From assembly GCA_019240475.1 (NCBI GenBank), contig JAFAYI010000037.1, positions 43,494 to 107,493 of the forward strand: a DNA stretch of 64,000 nucleotides, read 5' to 3'. The position numbers were made by a program, and so were the translations under genes. This stretch comes from Acidobacteriaceae bacterium. GTDB taxonomy: Bacteria > Acidobacteriota > Terriglobia > Bryobacterales > Bryobacteraceae. Position 1 is the stretch's first letter. The number at the start of each line of letters is the position of its first letter. Below the pieces are notes generated by a model, which worked only from the letters and a program-made list of their open reading frames with translations, did no database searches and had not been told where the DNA came from. This document shows positions 25,705 to 35,044 of the stretch, in pieces.

Positions 25705-27432
25705 TTACGATGTTACCGTAAACTGAGCCGACGGACTCAGGCTCTGGTTCTTCAGCTTGTCCATCATCTTCAGCTTCAACGTATATTTCCCAGGCGCCAG
25801 CGATTTCAGCGGCAGCTTCTTCTCCACCGTCACCAGAAATGCTGACGCGTTCGGAACCGTCTTGATGTCTTCCGTCTGGCTCATCACCGTCTGGTTATTC
25901 GCGTTCACGACGTCGTATTCGATGGTCCCCTCGGGCTTCTTGGTCTTCTCGTCCATGCCGAGGTTGTAAAACTCCGTGTAGATGCCCATCGTTTCGTCTT
26001 GCTTGAAGGTGTCATCGACCCGTGGCCGCACCTTTGAGCTGCGAATCACGAACGGCCCGCTCCCAATGCTGTTTGTAGCCACGCGCTCCAGCCGGTCCGC
26101 CAGAATCACGCTGCTCGCTCCTAATTGATCTTCGTCGTAATGCGGAACGTTCAGCGCCATCTCGAAGCTGTTCATCGTGTTGCCTACCGTGTCTTTCGCC
26201 ACGATGTTCAGCCGGTACGTCCCCGGCGCGAGCGGAATGGTCTTCGAATACACCTGCGATCCCGCCATGGTCTGCTGCAGCATCTCCTGCGGAATCTCGG
26301 CGCTCACCGTGTCTTCAAACCAGTTCACCGGCCGCCTGGTCAGCGACGTCACGCGCCCGTATAGATTGACAGTCGCCTTCGCCACCTTGTCCTTCGTCGC
26401 ATAGTTCAAGTCGCTGTTCTTAAACTGCACCGTCACGTTCGTCAGCACCGTCGCATCCGTCACGCGTATATAATCGGCGCGCACCCGCATCGGCAGCGTG
26501 TTGTAGTGGATGTTCGAACTCACCACCGCATCCAGGTCTTTGAACTTAATCGCCGGCGGCGCCTGCAGCTTCGCATATTGCTCCAAACGCGTGAATTCGT
26601 TCATGCTCTCCGGCAGCGGCTGGTTGCCCGTCCCAAGGTGCGTGCCGTCCGTGCGCTCGAACCGCTGCGTCTTGTCCGCCAGGCCCATTTGTTCCGAAAG
26701 CGTCAAGCCCGCGCCCGGCACGTACAAGAGGGCGTCCTTCTCTTCCGGGTCCAAGCTGATGTGGTACTCGCCGCTCATCGTCGTGTCCACGAACTCGATT
26801 ATCACGTTCGTGCCCACGCCTTCGATGTACCGGTACCGCCAGTCTTCAAACGGATACGTCGATGTCTCGCCGCCGCCTTCCTCCATCGGCCGCTCGTAGC
26901 TGCCGCCCGAAGGATGCGAATCCACTTCGTCCGCCGGCCCGTACTTGATATAAATCCTTCCCCGATCCGTCTTCCACCCCGGAATGCCGGAGGCGAAATG
27001 ATCGTTTGCGTACGCGATGCGGCGATAATGTTCTTCCTTGTATTCGTTTTCTTCGGTGTCCGGAGTCGGATCGCGCCGAAGCCAGAACTGCTCCACGAAC
27101 TGCTGCCGCTCTTCGTCCGTCTTCAGTTGCTTGAACGCCTGCTTCTCTTCGTCCGTGATGATGTACACCACGTCCTCGTTCAGCCACTTTTTCCAGGGCC
27201 CAGCCAGCTCTCTCTCCAACTCTTTTTGCTTCTTCTTAATCTGCTTTGGCGTCAGCGGCTTTGCCACCGTCTGGTCGCTCGAGCTGCTGGAACTCGAACT
27301 CTTGTCCTGGGCGTTTAGGCTGAAAGCCAAAAACAGGGAGGCGGCGAGGCCGGCGAACACGCGGCCCAAGCGGGCCAGCCGCACAGCCCGTCTGGTGGGC
27401 GTTGTGCGCGATACGCGCAAAGACAACTTCAT
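25705..27432 (-). CDS. Exported GWxTD-domain protein
   Basis: A 575-residue exported protein, started at ATG 27432 (KLSLRVSRTT follows); an earlier in-frame start would add 23 residues before a signal that already looks complete. The signal anchor spans about 20-41, then a Ser-rich linker and a Lys/Glu helix. The family's name motif appears as GWKTDRGRIYIKYGPADEV near residue 160, preceded by EQFWLRRDPTP, a highly conserved block. The C-terminal half has beta-sandwich-like strands. GWxTD proteins are mostly found in Acidobacteria and Bacteroidota, of unknown function. It is the first gene of a four-gene minus-strand operon ending with the copper enzyme. Confidence 0.82.
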   Translation of the reverse strand: MKLSLRVSRTTPTRRAVRLARLGRVFAGLAASLFLAFSLNAQDKSSSSSSSSDQTVAKPLTPKQIKKKQKELERELAGPWKKWLNEDVVYIITDEEKQAFKQLKTDEERQQFVEQFWLRRDPTPDTEENEYKEEHYRRIAYANDHFASGIPGWKTDRGRIYIKYGPADEVDSHPSGGSYERPMEEGGGETSTYPFEDWRYRYIEGVGTNVIIEFVDTTMSGEYHISLDPEEKDALLYVPGAGLTLSEQMGLADKTQRFERTDGTHLGTGNQPLPESMNEFTRLEQYAKLQAPPAIKFKDLDAVVSSNIHYNTLPMRVRADYIRVTDATVLTNVTVQFKNSDLNYATKDKVAKATVNLYGRVTSLTRRPVNWFEDTVSAEIPQEMLQQTMAGSQVYSKTIPLAPGTYRLNIVAKDTVGNTMNSFEMALNVPHYDEDQLGASSVILADRLERVATNSIGSGPFVIRSSKVRPRVDDTFKQDETMGIYTEFYNLGMDEKTKKPEGTIEYDVVNANNQTVMSQTEDIKTVPNASAFLVTVEKKLPLKSLAPGKYTLKLKMMDKLKNQSLSPSAQFTVTS

Positions 27433-27792
27433 ACGAGAAAAACCTCTATCGGCGGAAGGGGGTACACCATTCAGTCTAAGTATCTTTACACTCAACGTCA
27501 ACGCCGAGGACGTACATTCCGCTTCCGCGGTTGCCGAAATCGCAAATTCCCGGAGCCGTCAAGCCGCTTTTCCGAATCTCTCAACTCCGCAGGCTACGAG
27601 AATCGGTAGAAACGCTCCCAAATTAAAAAGTTTCCCCTGTCGGCGCTTCCATGTTATTTTCTTTGGTTTAAGTTTAACAGTGACATAGCCCGGGACCCCC
27701 GACTGGTGCTCAAATGGTTGGCGACGTGCTACATGCTCCTATCAATGTAAGTAGAACTGTGGAGGGATGCCTCGGTCCTTCCGCCCGAATTC
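27433..27792. promoter_or_regulatory. Divergent promoter region, GWxTD operon / histidine kinase
   Basis: This 360-nt gap separates divergent starts and must hold promoters for both. The stretch 27610-27690 is relatively AT-rich. One sigma-54-like site is visible on the plus strand: GG at 27716-27717 and GC at 27728-27729, exactly 10 nt apart, in a context TGGTTGG-n4-GTGCT; it matches the consensus only partly. A small reading frame (27767-27796, MPRSFRPNS, ending in TGA) follows a GGAGGG and overlaps the kinase GTG start. No known RNA element was seen. Confidence 0.25.
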
Positions 27793-30738
27793 GTGAGCGA
27801 ATCTAGGAAACAATTCGCCGGTACTCTTCTGCTCATCTGTACCGTCGCGGCGGTGCTCGCCGCCGTCCTGAGCTTCCAGCACCTCCATACCTATCCTCTC
27901 CATGACGATGGCGTTACCTGGGTGGACAGGAACCTGGAGGGTAAAGTCGTAGTGCTTGCCGCCTACATCTCTCCAGGCGGTCCCGGCGATAAGGCCGACA
28001 TCCATCCGGGCGACCAGCTCCTCCAAATCCAGGGCTTTCCCATCCACAAAGCTCTCGATGTCCCCCAGGCCCTCTGGCAAATTCCGCTCCTCGGCCAAAC
28101 CCGTTACACCCTCCGCCGCAACGCAATAGATTTCCAGAAGGACAACATTTTCATCCAGGCCGCGCCTCGCGATTCCGCTATTTATTACCAGTACTTCGTC
28201 GGCTTTTTCTATCTCGCCATCGGCCTTTTCGTCTATTACCGCCGCACTAGCGCCGCCAAATCCGCCCACTTTTACCTGCTCTGCCTCGCCTCCTTTGTCG
28301 CTTCCACGTTCCATTACTCCGGCAAGCTCAATACCTTCGATGAGGTCATGTATTGGGGCAACATCGTCGCCGGCCTCTTCGCCCCCGCCGTCTTCCTCCA
28401 TTTCTGCCTCACCTTCCACGCTCATCCGCGCCTGCTTCAAAAACGCGGAGCCTGGCTGGTGTTCTATCTCCCCTCGGCCCTGCTGGTGGCCCTCGTCGCC
28501 GCCTCCGCCGAAGGCTTCCTGCGCTTCTCCACGCCGCTTCTCGAAGTCCGCTGGTTTCTGGACCGCCTCACGCTCTGCTACTCGCTCCTGCTCTACTTCA
28601 TCGGCGCCGCGGCCCTCGGCTTCGATTTCGCCCATGCCGAAGATCCCGTCCTCCGCCGCCAGTTGAAATACCTTCGCAACGGCGCCTTCGTCGGCCTGCT
28701 CCCTTTCGCCGCTCTTTACGCCATACCCTATATCGCCGGCGTCGTCCCCTCTCATCTGATGAACCTGAGCGTCCTCTCCATGGCGCTCATCCCCCTCACC
28801 TGGGCCTACGCCATTACGCGCTACCGGCTCATGGACGTCGACATCATCTTCCAGCAAGGCTACGTTTATACGCTCGCCACGCTCGCCGTCATCGGCGCCT
28901 TTTACGGCTTCATCCTCCTCATCTCCGGCACCCGCAATATCACCCCGCCGGCCTTCGTCGTCCTCATCTCCTTCGCCACTTTCGTATTCCAGCCCATCCG
29001 CCGCTGGATTCAGGAACAGCTCGATCGCTGGGTCTTCTATCGCGATCGCTACGACGCCCGCCTCACCCTCATCGAATTTGCCCGCGAGCTCAGTTCTCAA
29101 ACCGACCAGAACGCAATGCTCGCCCAGGTCTCCGACCGGCTCCTGCGAACGCTCTCCATTCAGCAAATCGCCTTCTTTCTACTCGACGAGGCTTCCGGCC
29201 GGTTCAGTCTTCACTCGCAAAGCCACAAACCCGGCCGCGCTCCGAAAACTGCCACCCTCCCGCTCGATCTCCGTTTTCTCGAAGAGGCTGGCGATAAGCC
29301 CTATCTCTTCTTCGAACGCCCCAAACACCTCCGCGACATCGTCTTTCAGCAATGGCCGCAATCGGTTCGCAACACCGTCGCCGAGCTGGATTTCACCTAC
29401 TATGTCGCCTGCAAATCGCGCGGCCGCATCATCGCCTTCTTTGGCGTCAGTCGCACCACCGAGGGCGATTTCCTTTCAAGCGACGACATCGAGCTGCTCA
29501 TCACCCTCTCCAATTACGTCGCCATCGCCATCGAGAACTCCCGCCTCTACAGCTCGCTCCAGCGCAAGGCCGATGAATACGAGCGCCTGAAGGAATTCAG
29601 CGAAAACATCGTCGAATCCATTAACGTCGGAATCCTTGCCGCCGCCCTCGACGACCGCGTCGAAAGCTGGAACACTCAAATCGAGCGCCTCACCGGCATT
29701 CCCCGCCACGAAGCCATCGGCCAGAAACTGTCCGACCTCTTCCCCGCTGAGCTGTGCAACAAATTCGACGAGCTGCGCGGCGAGCAGGGCATTCACAACC
29801 TTTACAAGATCGCCCTGCGCCCCCGTTCCTCCCCTCTCGCCGCCGACGATCTCGAACTTCCCCGCAACGGCTACGGCGGACTAGAGCTCCAAAAGTCGCT
29901 TCCCTCCGCCAAGGAGTCCATCGTCAATCTCGCCATCGCGCCGCTCGTATCGAAAGACCAGGAGCAGATCGGCCGCCTCATCATCTTCGACGACATCACC
30001 GATCGCGACGAACTTGAGCGCCGCCTCATGCAAGCCGATAAGCTCAGCTCCATCGGCCTGCTCGCCGCCGGCGTCGCCCACGAAGTCAATACTCCGCTCG
30101 CCGTCATCTCCACCTACGCTCAGATGCTCGCCAAGCAGGTCTCAGAGGACGACCAGAAATCGAAGCTCCTCGAAAAAATTGCCAAGCAAACCTTCCGCGC
30201 AAGCGAAATCGTCAACTCGCTTCTGAACTTCTCCCGCACCTCGCCCACCGATTTCCTGGAGACCGATCTCAACCGCGTCATCCGCGAAACCGCGACCTTA
30301 ATCGAACACCAGTTCCAAAAGGCCGGCGTCGCGACTCGTCTGACACTCGATACCAGCCTTCCCTCCGTGCGAGGCAACGCCGGCAAGCTTCAGCAGGTCT
30401 TTCTCAATCTCTTCATCAACGCCCGCGACGCCATGCCCTCCGGCGGATCGCTCTCGGTCCGCACCTGGGCCGAAAACGGCTTCGCCCATGTCGAAGTGGC
30501 CGACACAGGGCAGGGAATCTCGCCCGAGCACCTGGCCCGCATCTACGATCCGTTCTTCACCACCAAGGCCCCCAAGAAAGGAACCGGCCTCGGCCTCTCC
30601 ATCACCTACGGCATCGTCCAGGAGCACAACGGCGTTATCGAAGTCGATAGCACTCTTGAACTCGGCACCCGTTTCCGCCTCGCTTTTCCAACTCTCGCCG
30701 CCCGCTCCCTCGACCGCCGTCACGCCTTGCTCGCGTAA
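27793..30738 (+). CDS. Membrane histidine kinase with PDZ, GAF and PAS domains
   Basis: A 981-residue sensor kinase. An N-terminal anchor (about 8-26) leads to a PDZ-like domain (about 45-110, GGPGDKADIHPGDQLLQIQG) in the periplasm. Seven or eight helices follow (130-400), then a GAF domain (about 425-590) and a PAS domain (about 605-735, VESINVGILAAALDDRVESW). The dimerisation/phosphoacceptor helix contains His763 (GVAHEVNTPLAVI). The ATP-binding domain has NLFINARDAM (N box), VADTGQGI (G1), FFTTKAPKKGTGLGLSI (F/G2). The H-x-V-N-T-P-L box is of the NtrB-related class. The GTG start overlaps a TGA of a nine-codon upstream frame. The likely partner is the NtrC-type regulator at 33.5 kb. Confidence 0.88.
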   Translation: MSESRKQFAGTLLLICTVAAVLAAVLSFQHLHTYPLHDDGVTWVDRNLEGKVVVLAAYISPGGPGDKADIHPGDQLLQIQGFPIHKALDVPQALWQIPLLGQTRYTLRRNAIDFQKDNIFIQAAPRDSAIYYQYFVGFFYLAIGLFVYYRRTSAAKSAHFYLLCLASFVASTFHYSGKLNTFDEVMYWGNIVAGLFAPAVFLHFCLTFHAHPRLLQKRGAWLVFYLPSALLVALVAASAEGFLRFSTPLLEVRWFLDRLTLCYSLLLYFIGAAALGFDFAHAEDPVLRRQLKYLRNGAFVGLLPFAALYAIPYIAGVVPSHLMNLSVLSMALIPLTWAYAITRYRLMDVDIIFQQGYVYTLATLAVIGAFYGFILLISGTRNITPPAFVVLISFATFVFQPIRRWIQEQLDRWVFYRDRYDARLTLIEFARELSSQTDQNAMLAQVSDRLLRTLSIQQIAFFLLDEASGRFSLHSQSHKPGRAPKTATLPLDLRFLEEAGDKPYLFFERPKHLRDIVFQQWPQSVRNTVAELDFTYYVACKSRGRIIAFFGVSRTTEGDFLSSDDIELLITLSNYVAIAIENSRLYSSLQRKADEYERLKEFSENIVESINVGILAAALDDRVESWNTQIERLTGIPRHEAIGQKLSDLFPAELCNKFDELRGEQGIHNLYKIALRPRSSPLAADDLELPRNGYGGLELQKSLPSAKESIVNLAIAPLVSKDQEQIGRLIIFDDITDRDELERRLMQADKLSSIGLLAAGVAHEVNTPLAVISTYAQMLAKQVSEDDQKSKLLEKIAKQTFRASEIVNSLLNFSRTSPTDFLETDLNRVIRETATLIEHQFQKAGVATRLTLDTSLPSVRGNAGKLQQVFLNLFINARDAMPSGGSLSVRTWAENGFAHVEVADTGQGISPEHLARIYDPFFTTKAPKKGTGLGLSITYGIVQEHNGVIEVDSTLELGTRFRLAFPTLAARSLDRRHALLA

Positions 30739-30773
30739 GACCCTCGCTCGCGGACCCGGATAGCGCGAAGCAA

Positions 30774-31724
30774 TTAATAGCACGGAACCGCTGGCTTCTC
30801 TCCGTCTTTGATCTGAAAGGTTCTCACCATGGAACGGGCAACCGCGTAGGGTCTCTCGAAATCGAAGCCACTCGGAACCTGGCAAGCATGGCAACTATCG
30901 TCCTGCCCCCGAAACACGCTCCACGTAATCCAAACGCGAAAAGTGCCGGTATGATCCGGCAGAATTCCGTCGCCTGCGAGCGAACGCTCCATCGGCACTA
31001 TCATCCCCCTTGGATACCGCCACATCGCCGCTGGTCCGCCGCTCGTCCACACGCGCATGCACGTTTGCTTAACCGGTTCTCCGTTCGCCTCGCGCACCGC
31101 AATCTTCACCGCGTGGAACGGGTCCCAGGATGGGCTGTATCCGTAAATAGGCGCCTCCGCATCCACGTTTTCAACGGCGATGTGCAGCGCGACGTCCTCC
31201 CCGAGAGCAAAGCTCTCCTTATCGAGCGAAAGGTCCACCGCAACGCCGCGAACCTTTGGCCCCCAGTTTCTCCCGATGCTCAACGCGTCAACGATTTTCA
31301 AGCAAATCTCGTTTGAGATCGGGAATGTTCCCTTCGCGTCTTCATACTTGCCGCCTAGCCTTAGCCGGATGCGGTAGTCACCCAGGCCGCTCCAATAACT
31401 GAGATGCCCCGCATCGAACTTCACCTTCAGGCTTCCGCCCGAATCTCGAACACATTCAGCTCTGCGCCCCAGTTCGTCCACCCGTTCGGACCCGTCCGGC
31501 AGGCGCACGATTTCCGTCAACGCTGGGCAGTGCGGGCCATCCCAATCCAATCCATCGATTGCCGCGCGAAGCACAATGCGCTCTCCGGCGGGAGCGAACT
31601 CCACATCGTGCAACGCCCTTACATCGTCTTCGAGATAAGTCTGCTTTTCGGAGTCGAGCTGGATCGTCTGCGCGCTCGATACAAAAACGCATAGACCCAG
31701 AAAGACCGGAACGCAAGCGCGCAC
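30774..31724 (-). CDS. Exported protein of unknown function
   Basis: The GTG at 31724 is chosen because the protein then opens with a clean signal peptide (RACVPVFLGLCVFVSSAQ), giving 316 residues. The next in-frame start upstream would add 88 residues of low-hydrophobicity sequence running into the neighbouring gene's region. The mature part has beta-rich segments with LSLDKESFALGEDVALHI and FRVWITWSVFRGQ, and conserved-looking Cys (CHAC, TCMR). The pattern resembles an Ig-like or bacterial macroglobulin-type domain but I cannot assign a family. It lies between the kinase and an ankyrin protein, divergent from the latter by 124 nt. Confidence 0.6.
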   Translation of the reverse strand: MRACVPVFLGLCVFVSSAQTIQLDSEKQTYLEDDVRALHDVEFAPAGERIVLRAAIDGLDWDGPHCPALTEIVRLPDGSERVDELGRRAECVRDSGGSLKVKFDAGHLSYWSGLGDYRIRLRLGGKYEDAKGTFPISNEICLKIVDALSIGRNWGPKVRGVAVDLSLDKESFALGEDVALHIAVENVDAEAPIYGYSPSWDPFHAVKIAVREANGEPVKQTCMRVWTSGGPAAMWRYPRGMIVPMERSLAGDGILPDHTGTFRVWITWSVFRGQDDSCHACQVPSGFDFERPYAVARSMVRTFQIKDGEKPAVPCY

Positions 31725-31848
31725 GACTACGATCCTATCCTCTATTCCCGATCCGCGGGGCCTTCCCGGGGCATCAGCAGCCTCTCCCCAACCGCCAAGT
31801 TCGCTTGTCTCGTGGGAACCATTGCGCCTCCGCTCGGAGTCTAAATAG

Positions 31849-33468
31849 GTGCTGATGATACCCATTCTGGTGGCTGCACTTTGGTTGCCCCGAACCGGCG
31901 CCCCTGTTGCTGCCCAAGCTGCCGAGACTCTTCCTTCCTTCTCGTACCAGCTCGCTCGCGCGCATGAACTCGAGCCGCACCGGCGCACGATTCCCCTGGT
32001 TGGCGTCCCGTCCGGCTCCCATCAGCTACGCCTCAAGCTGGTTGTCTCCTCCACCGGCTCTGTATCGAAAGCCGATGGGCAGGGCGACAACGACGCCCTC
32101 AAGTTTTGGCCCGCCGTGCGGGACGAAGTCAGCCGCTGGCGTTTCACTCCATTTGAAAAGGCGGGCCGTCCCGTTGCGGCCGAAGTGGAAGAGTATATCG
32201 ATCTTGTACCGCCCGAACGCCTGCCTCTCCGCCATGTGCAAGCCCCGGTTATTCGCCCCGATTCTAAGGTCACCATCAGTCTGGAGCGAGCCGCGTGTTA
32301 CGGAACCTGCCCGGACTACACCGTTGCAGTTTCTACAAGTGGAATCGTCTTCGAGGGCCGTGGGTTCGTCGTCGCCCAAGGCAAACACACTGCCTCAATA
32401 GACTCTGACAAAGTCCGATCTCTCGCCAAACGCTTTGTCGAGGCAGACTTCTATTCCATGGACCCCGCCTATAGAGCCCTGGTAACCGATTGCCCCACCT
32501 ACAGACTGACCATCGCGATCGACGGTCAAACCAAATCGGTCACAGACTACATGGGTTCCTGGGAAGGAATGCCGGCGGTTATCACCGATCTAGAAGGCCG
32601 GACCGATTCCCTCGCCCACACCGAGCGTTGGGTCGAAGGAGCTGAAGGTCTTGTTCAGGCGCTGCTTGACGAACGTTTTAACTTCCAGACATTTGACGCA
32701 CAGATGATGCTGAAGGAAGCGGCGAGCCGAGGCCAGACAATGACCGTCCGGGGCCTGCTCGAAGCGGGCGTGCCGCTGAAGCTCCTTCCCGCTCCCACTG
32801 CCAAGGAGTCCGATATCATCAATCCTCTTGAATTCAGCGGCTGGCTGACGGCCGCCAGCAGGCATCCGGACACCGTTGCGGTACTCATCCATGCTGGCGC
32901 CAGCCGGACCGATCAGAGGGACAAGGATCTCGCTCTGGCCGGAGCCGCCGAGTCGGGCCGCCTCGACGCGGTACGTGCCCTGATCGCTTATGGAGCCAAT
33001 CCGAACGCCGATCTGGACAGCTTGCAGATCACCCGGCACATTGCCGGAATCACCTGGCAGGATCCATATTCCGGAAGCGTTCTGATCTATGCGGCGGAAT
33101 CCGGTAATCCTGAAATGATCCGGGAAATACTGCGCTATCGCCCCAACCTGGAAGCCCGCAACCGCGAAGGCAAGACCGCCATCTTCGCGGCGGGCGCCTC
33201 CGATTCCGACGATCGGGATGGCGCTCGCGTGGAGTGCGTTCGCTTGTTGGCGAAAGCCGGCGCCGATGTGAACGCGCGCGATAAAGAGGGTCAGACGCCG
33301 ATCTTCACTGTCGACGACAGCGTCCTATCTCTGCTCATTCGGTATGGAGCGAATCTCAACATAAGAAACAACAAGGGTGAAACGGTCCTGGACGCGGCCC
33401 GAAAAACGTCGCCGCAACGGGTAGAGGCGCTCCGTGACGCAATGCAGAACGTGCACACGCCGAAGTAG
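31849..33468 (+). CDS. Exported DUF6438-like/ankyrin-repeat protein
   Basis: A 539-residue protein with a signal peptide (residues 1-23, ending APVAAQA). Residues 25-130 resemble a TonB-C/energy-transducer-like sandwich (LRLKLVVSSTGSVSKADG, EVSRWRFTPFEKAGRPV). Residues 138-265 carry the RAACYGTCPDYTVAV block typical of DUF6438. The C-terminal half (about 285-530) holds about five to six ankyrin repeats (GAAESGRLDAVRALIAYGAN, LLAKAGADVNARDKEGQTP, LLIRYGANLNIRNNKGETVL). The protein should sit in the periplasm or be attached to the cell surface. Ankyrin repeats imply protein binding; the partner is unknown. Confidence 0.78.
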   Translation: MLMIPILVAALWLPRTGAPVAAQAAETLPSFSYQLARAHELEPHRRTIPLVGVPSGSHQLRLKLVVSSTGSVSKADGQGDNDALKFWPAVRDEVSRWRFTPFEKAGRPVAAEVEEYIDLVPPERLPLRHVQAPVIRPDSKVTISLERAACYGTCPDYTVAVSTSGIVFEGRGFVVAQGKHTASIDSDKVRSLAKRFVEADFYSMDPAYRALVTDCPTYRLTIAIDGQTKSVTDYMGSWEGMPAVITDLEGRTDSLAHTERWVEGAEGLVQALLDERFNFQTFDAQMMLKEAASRGQTMTVRGLLEAGVPLKLLPAPTAKESDIINPLEFSGWLTAASRHPDTVAVLIHAGASRTDQRDKDLALAGAAESGRLDAVRALIAYGANPNADLDSLQITRHIAGITWQDPYSGSVLIYAAESGNPEMIREILRYRPNLEARNREGKTAIFAAGASDSDDRDGARVECVRLLAKAGADVNARDKEGQTPIFTVDDSVLSLLIRYGANLNIRNNKGETVLDAARKTSPQRVEALRDAMQNVHTPK

Positions 33469-33532
33469 CCTCGGCAGGACAGAGTCAAAGCATTGAATCG
33501 GACCGCTCCCTTCGTCTGCTACAACCAACTTA

Positions 33533-34993
33533 GTGCCCTACACGAATCAGGAATTGCCGGCCGATCGTCTCAGCCCTCCCGACCGCCGCCGCATCCTCGT
33601 CATCGATGACGAAGCCGACATCCGCGAAAGCCTCGAACTTCTCTTAACCGGCGAAAACTACATCGTCGACCTCGCCGAAAACGGCGCCTCCGGCCTCCAA
33701 AAATTCGAATCCGGCGCCTACGACCTGATTCTCCTCGATCTCATGATGCCCGACCGCTCCGGCCTCGACGTCCTCGCCGACATCCGCCAGCGCGATACCG
33801 AAACGGCCGTCTTCATGCTCACCGCCTATGGCTCCGTCGAAGTTGCCGTCCGCGCCCTGAAGTCCGGCGCCAACGATTACTTCGCCAAGCCCTGGGACAA
33901 CGAAAAGCTCCTCATCGAGATCGATCGCATGATCTCCAAGGGTCATTTGGAGCGCGAAAATACTCAGCTCAAGCGCGCCCTCAAGCAGCGCTACGCCTTC
34001 CCCAACATCGTCGGCAAAAGCGAGCGCATGCTCCGCCTTCTCGATCAAGTCGCCCAGGTCGCCCCCAGTCGCGCCACCATCCTCATCACCGGCGAGACCG
34101 GCACCGGCAAGGAACTCATCGCCAAAGCCATCCATGCCCATTCCGCCCGCGCCGATCAGCTCTTCGTTCCCGTCAACAGCGGCTCCTTGCCCTCCGAGCT
34201 TCTCGAATCCATCCTGTTCGGCCACATCAAAGGCTCTTTCACCGGCGCCATCGCCAACCGCAAGGGCCTCTTTGAGACCGCCAATCGCGGCACCATCTTC
34301 TTCGACGAAATCGGCACCATCAGCCCCGAGCTTCAGGTCAAGCTTCTGCGCGTCCTTCAGGACCGCGAATTCATGCCCCTCGGCTCCAACGAGAGCATGC
34401 GCGTCGATGTCCGCATCATCGCCGCCACCAACGCCGAGCTCAAGAAACTCGTCGACGAAGGCAAGTTCCGCGAGGACCTCTATTACCGCCTCAACGTCAT
34501 CAACCTCAACCTCCCGTCCCTGCGCGAGCGCAAAGAAGATATCCCGCTCCTAATCGATCACTTCTTCGTCCGCTACTGCCGTGAAAACGAAAAGTTCCTC
34601 GCAAGCGACGGCCGTTCTCTCCTCGCCTTCGAGCCCGAAGCCATGCAGATCCTGATCGAGCACAACTGGCCCGGCAACGTCCGCGAACTGGAAAACGCCA
34701 TCGAGCGCGCCGTTGTTCTCACCACTACTGCCTCGGTCCCCGCTCACGTCTTGCCCGATCACCTCCAGCAAGCAAGCGGCCTGCGCATCTCGCGCGATCC
34801 CAACGGCCTGCTTGCTCCCAATGCGTCTCTATTCGAAGTCGTCGCCGATTACGAGCGCCGCAGAATCATCGAAGCCCTCGAGGCCGCCAATTACAGCCAA
34901 ACCGACGCCGCCGAAGCTCTCCACATCCCGCTGTCTACCCTGAATCAAAAAATCAAGCGCCTCAACATCGACATCAAACGCCGCGCCGGGTAA
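33533..34993 (+). CDS. Sigma-54-dependent response regulator (NtrC type)
   Basis: A 486-residue enhancer-binding protein, with a GTG start. The receiver (about 20-140) has phosphoacceptor Asp69 (LILLDLMMPD) and the Lys of FAKPW. The AAA+ domain (about 155-395) has Walker A GETGTGKE (187-194), Walker B GTIFFDEIG and the sigma-54-contact loop GSFTGA (234-239), where the canonical form is GAFTGA. The C-terminal Fis-type helix-turn-helix is at about 440-482 (QTDAAEALHIPLSTLNQKI). The sequence is the expected partner of the histidine kinase 2.8 kb upstream on the same strand, split from it by two unrelated secreted-protein genes. A Ser in the loop occurs in some active members. Confidence 0.9.
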   Translation: MPYTNQELPADRLSPPDRRRILVIDDEADIRESLELLLTGENYIVDLAENGASGLQKFESGAYDLILLDLMMPDRSGLDVLADIRQRDTETAVFMLTAYGSVEVAVRALKSGANDYFAKPWDNEKLLIEIDRMISKGHLERENTQLKRALKQRYAFPNIVGKSERMLRLLDQVAQVAPSRATILITGETGTGKELIAKAIHAHSARADQLFVPVNSGSLPSELLESILFGHIKGSFTGAIANRKGLFETANRGTIFFDEIGTISPELQVKLLRVLQDREFMPLGSNESMRVDVRIIAATNAELKKLVDEGKFREDLYYRLNVINLNLPSLRERKEDIPLLIDHFFVRYCRENEKFLASDGRSLLAFEPEAMQILIEHNWPGNVRELENAIERAVVLTTTASVPAHVLPDHLQQASGLRISRDPNGLLAPNASLFEVVADYERRRIIEALEAANYSQTDAAEALHIPLSTLNQKIKRLNIDIKRRAG

Positions 34994-35044
34994 CTGCATC
35001 TTTACACTGCATGCGCTACGATTTCCAATGGTGAAGAGCGAACC

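Noticed and set aside
27742..29166. 474-codon minus-strand open frame
   Set aside because: It is antisense to the histidine kinase, rich in Glu, Gly and Asp, as expected from the complement of a high-GC gene.
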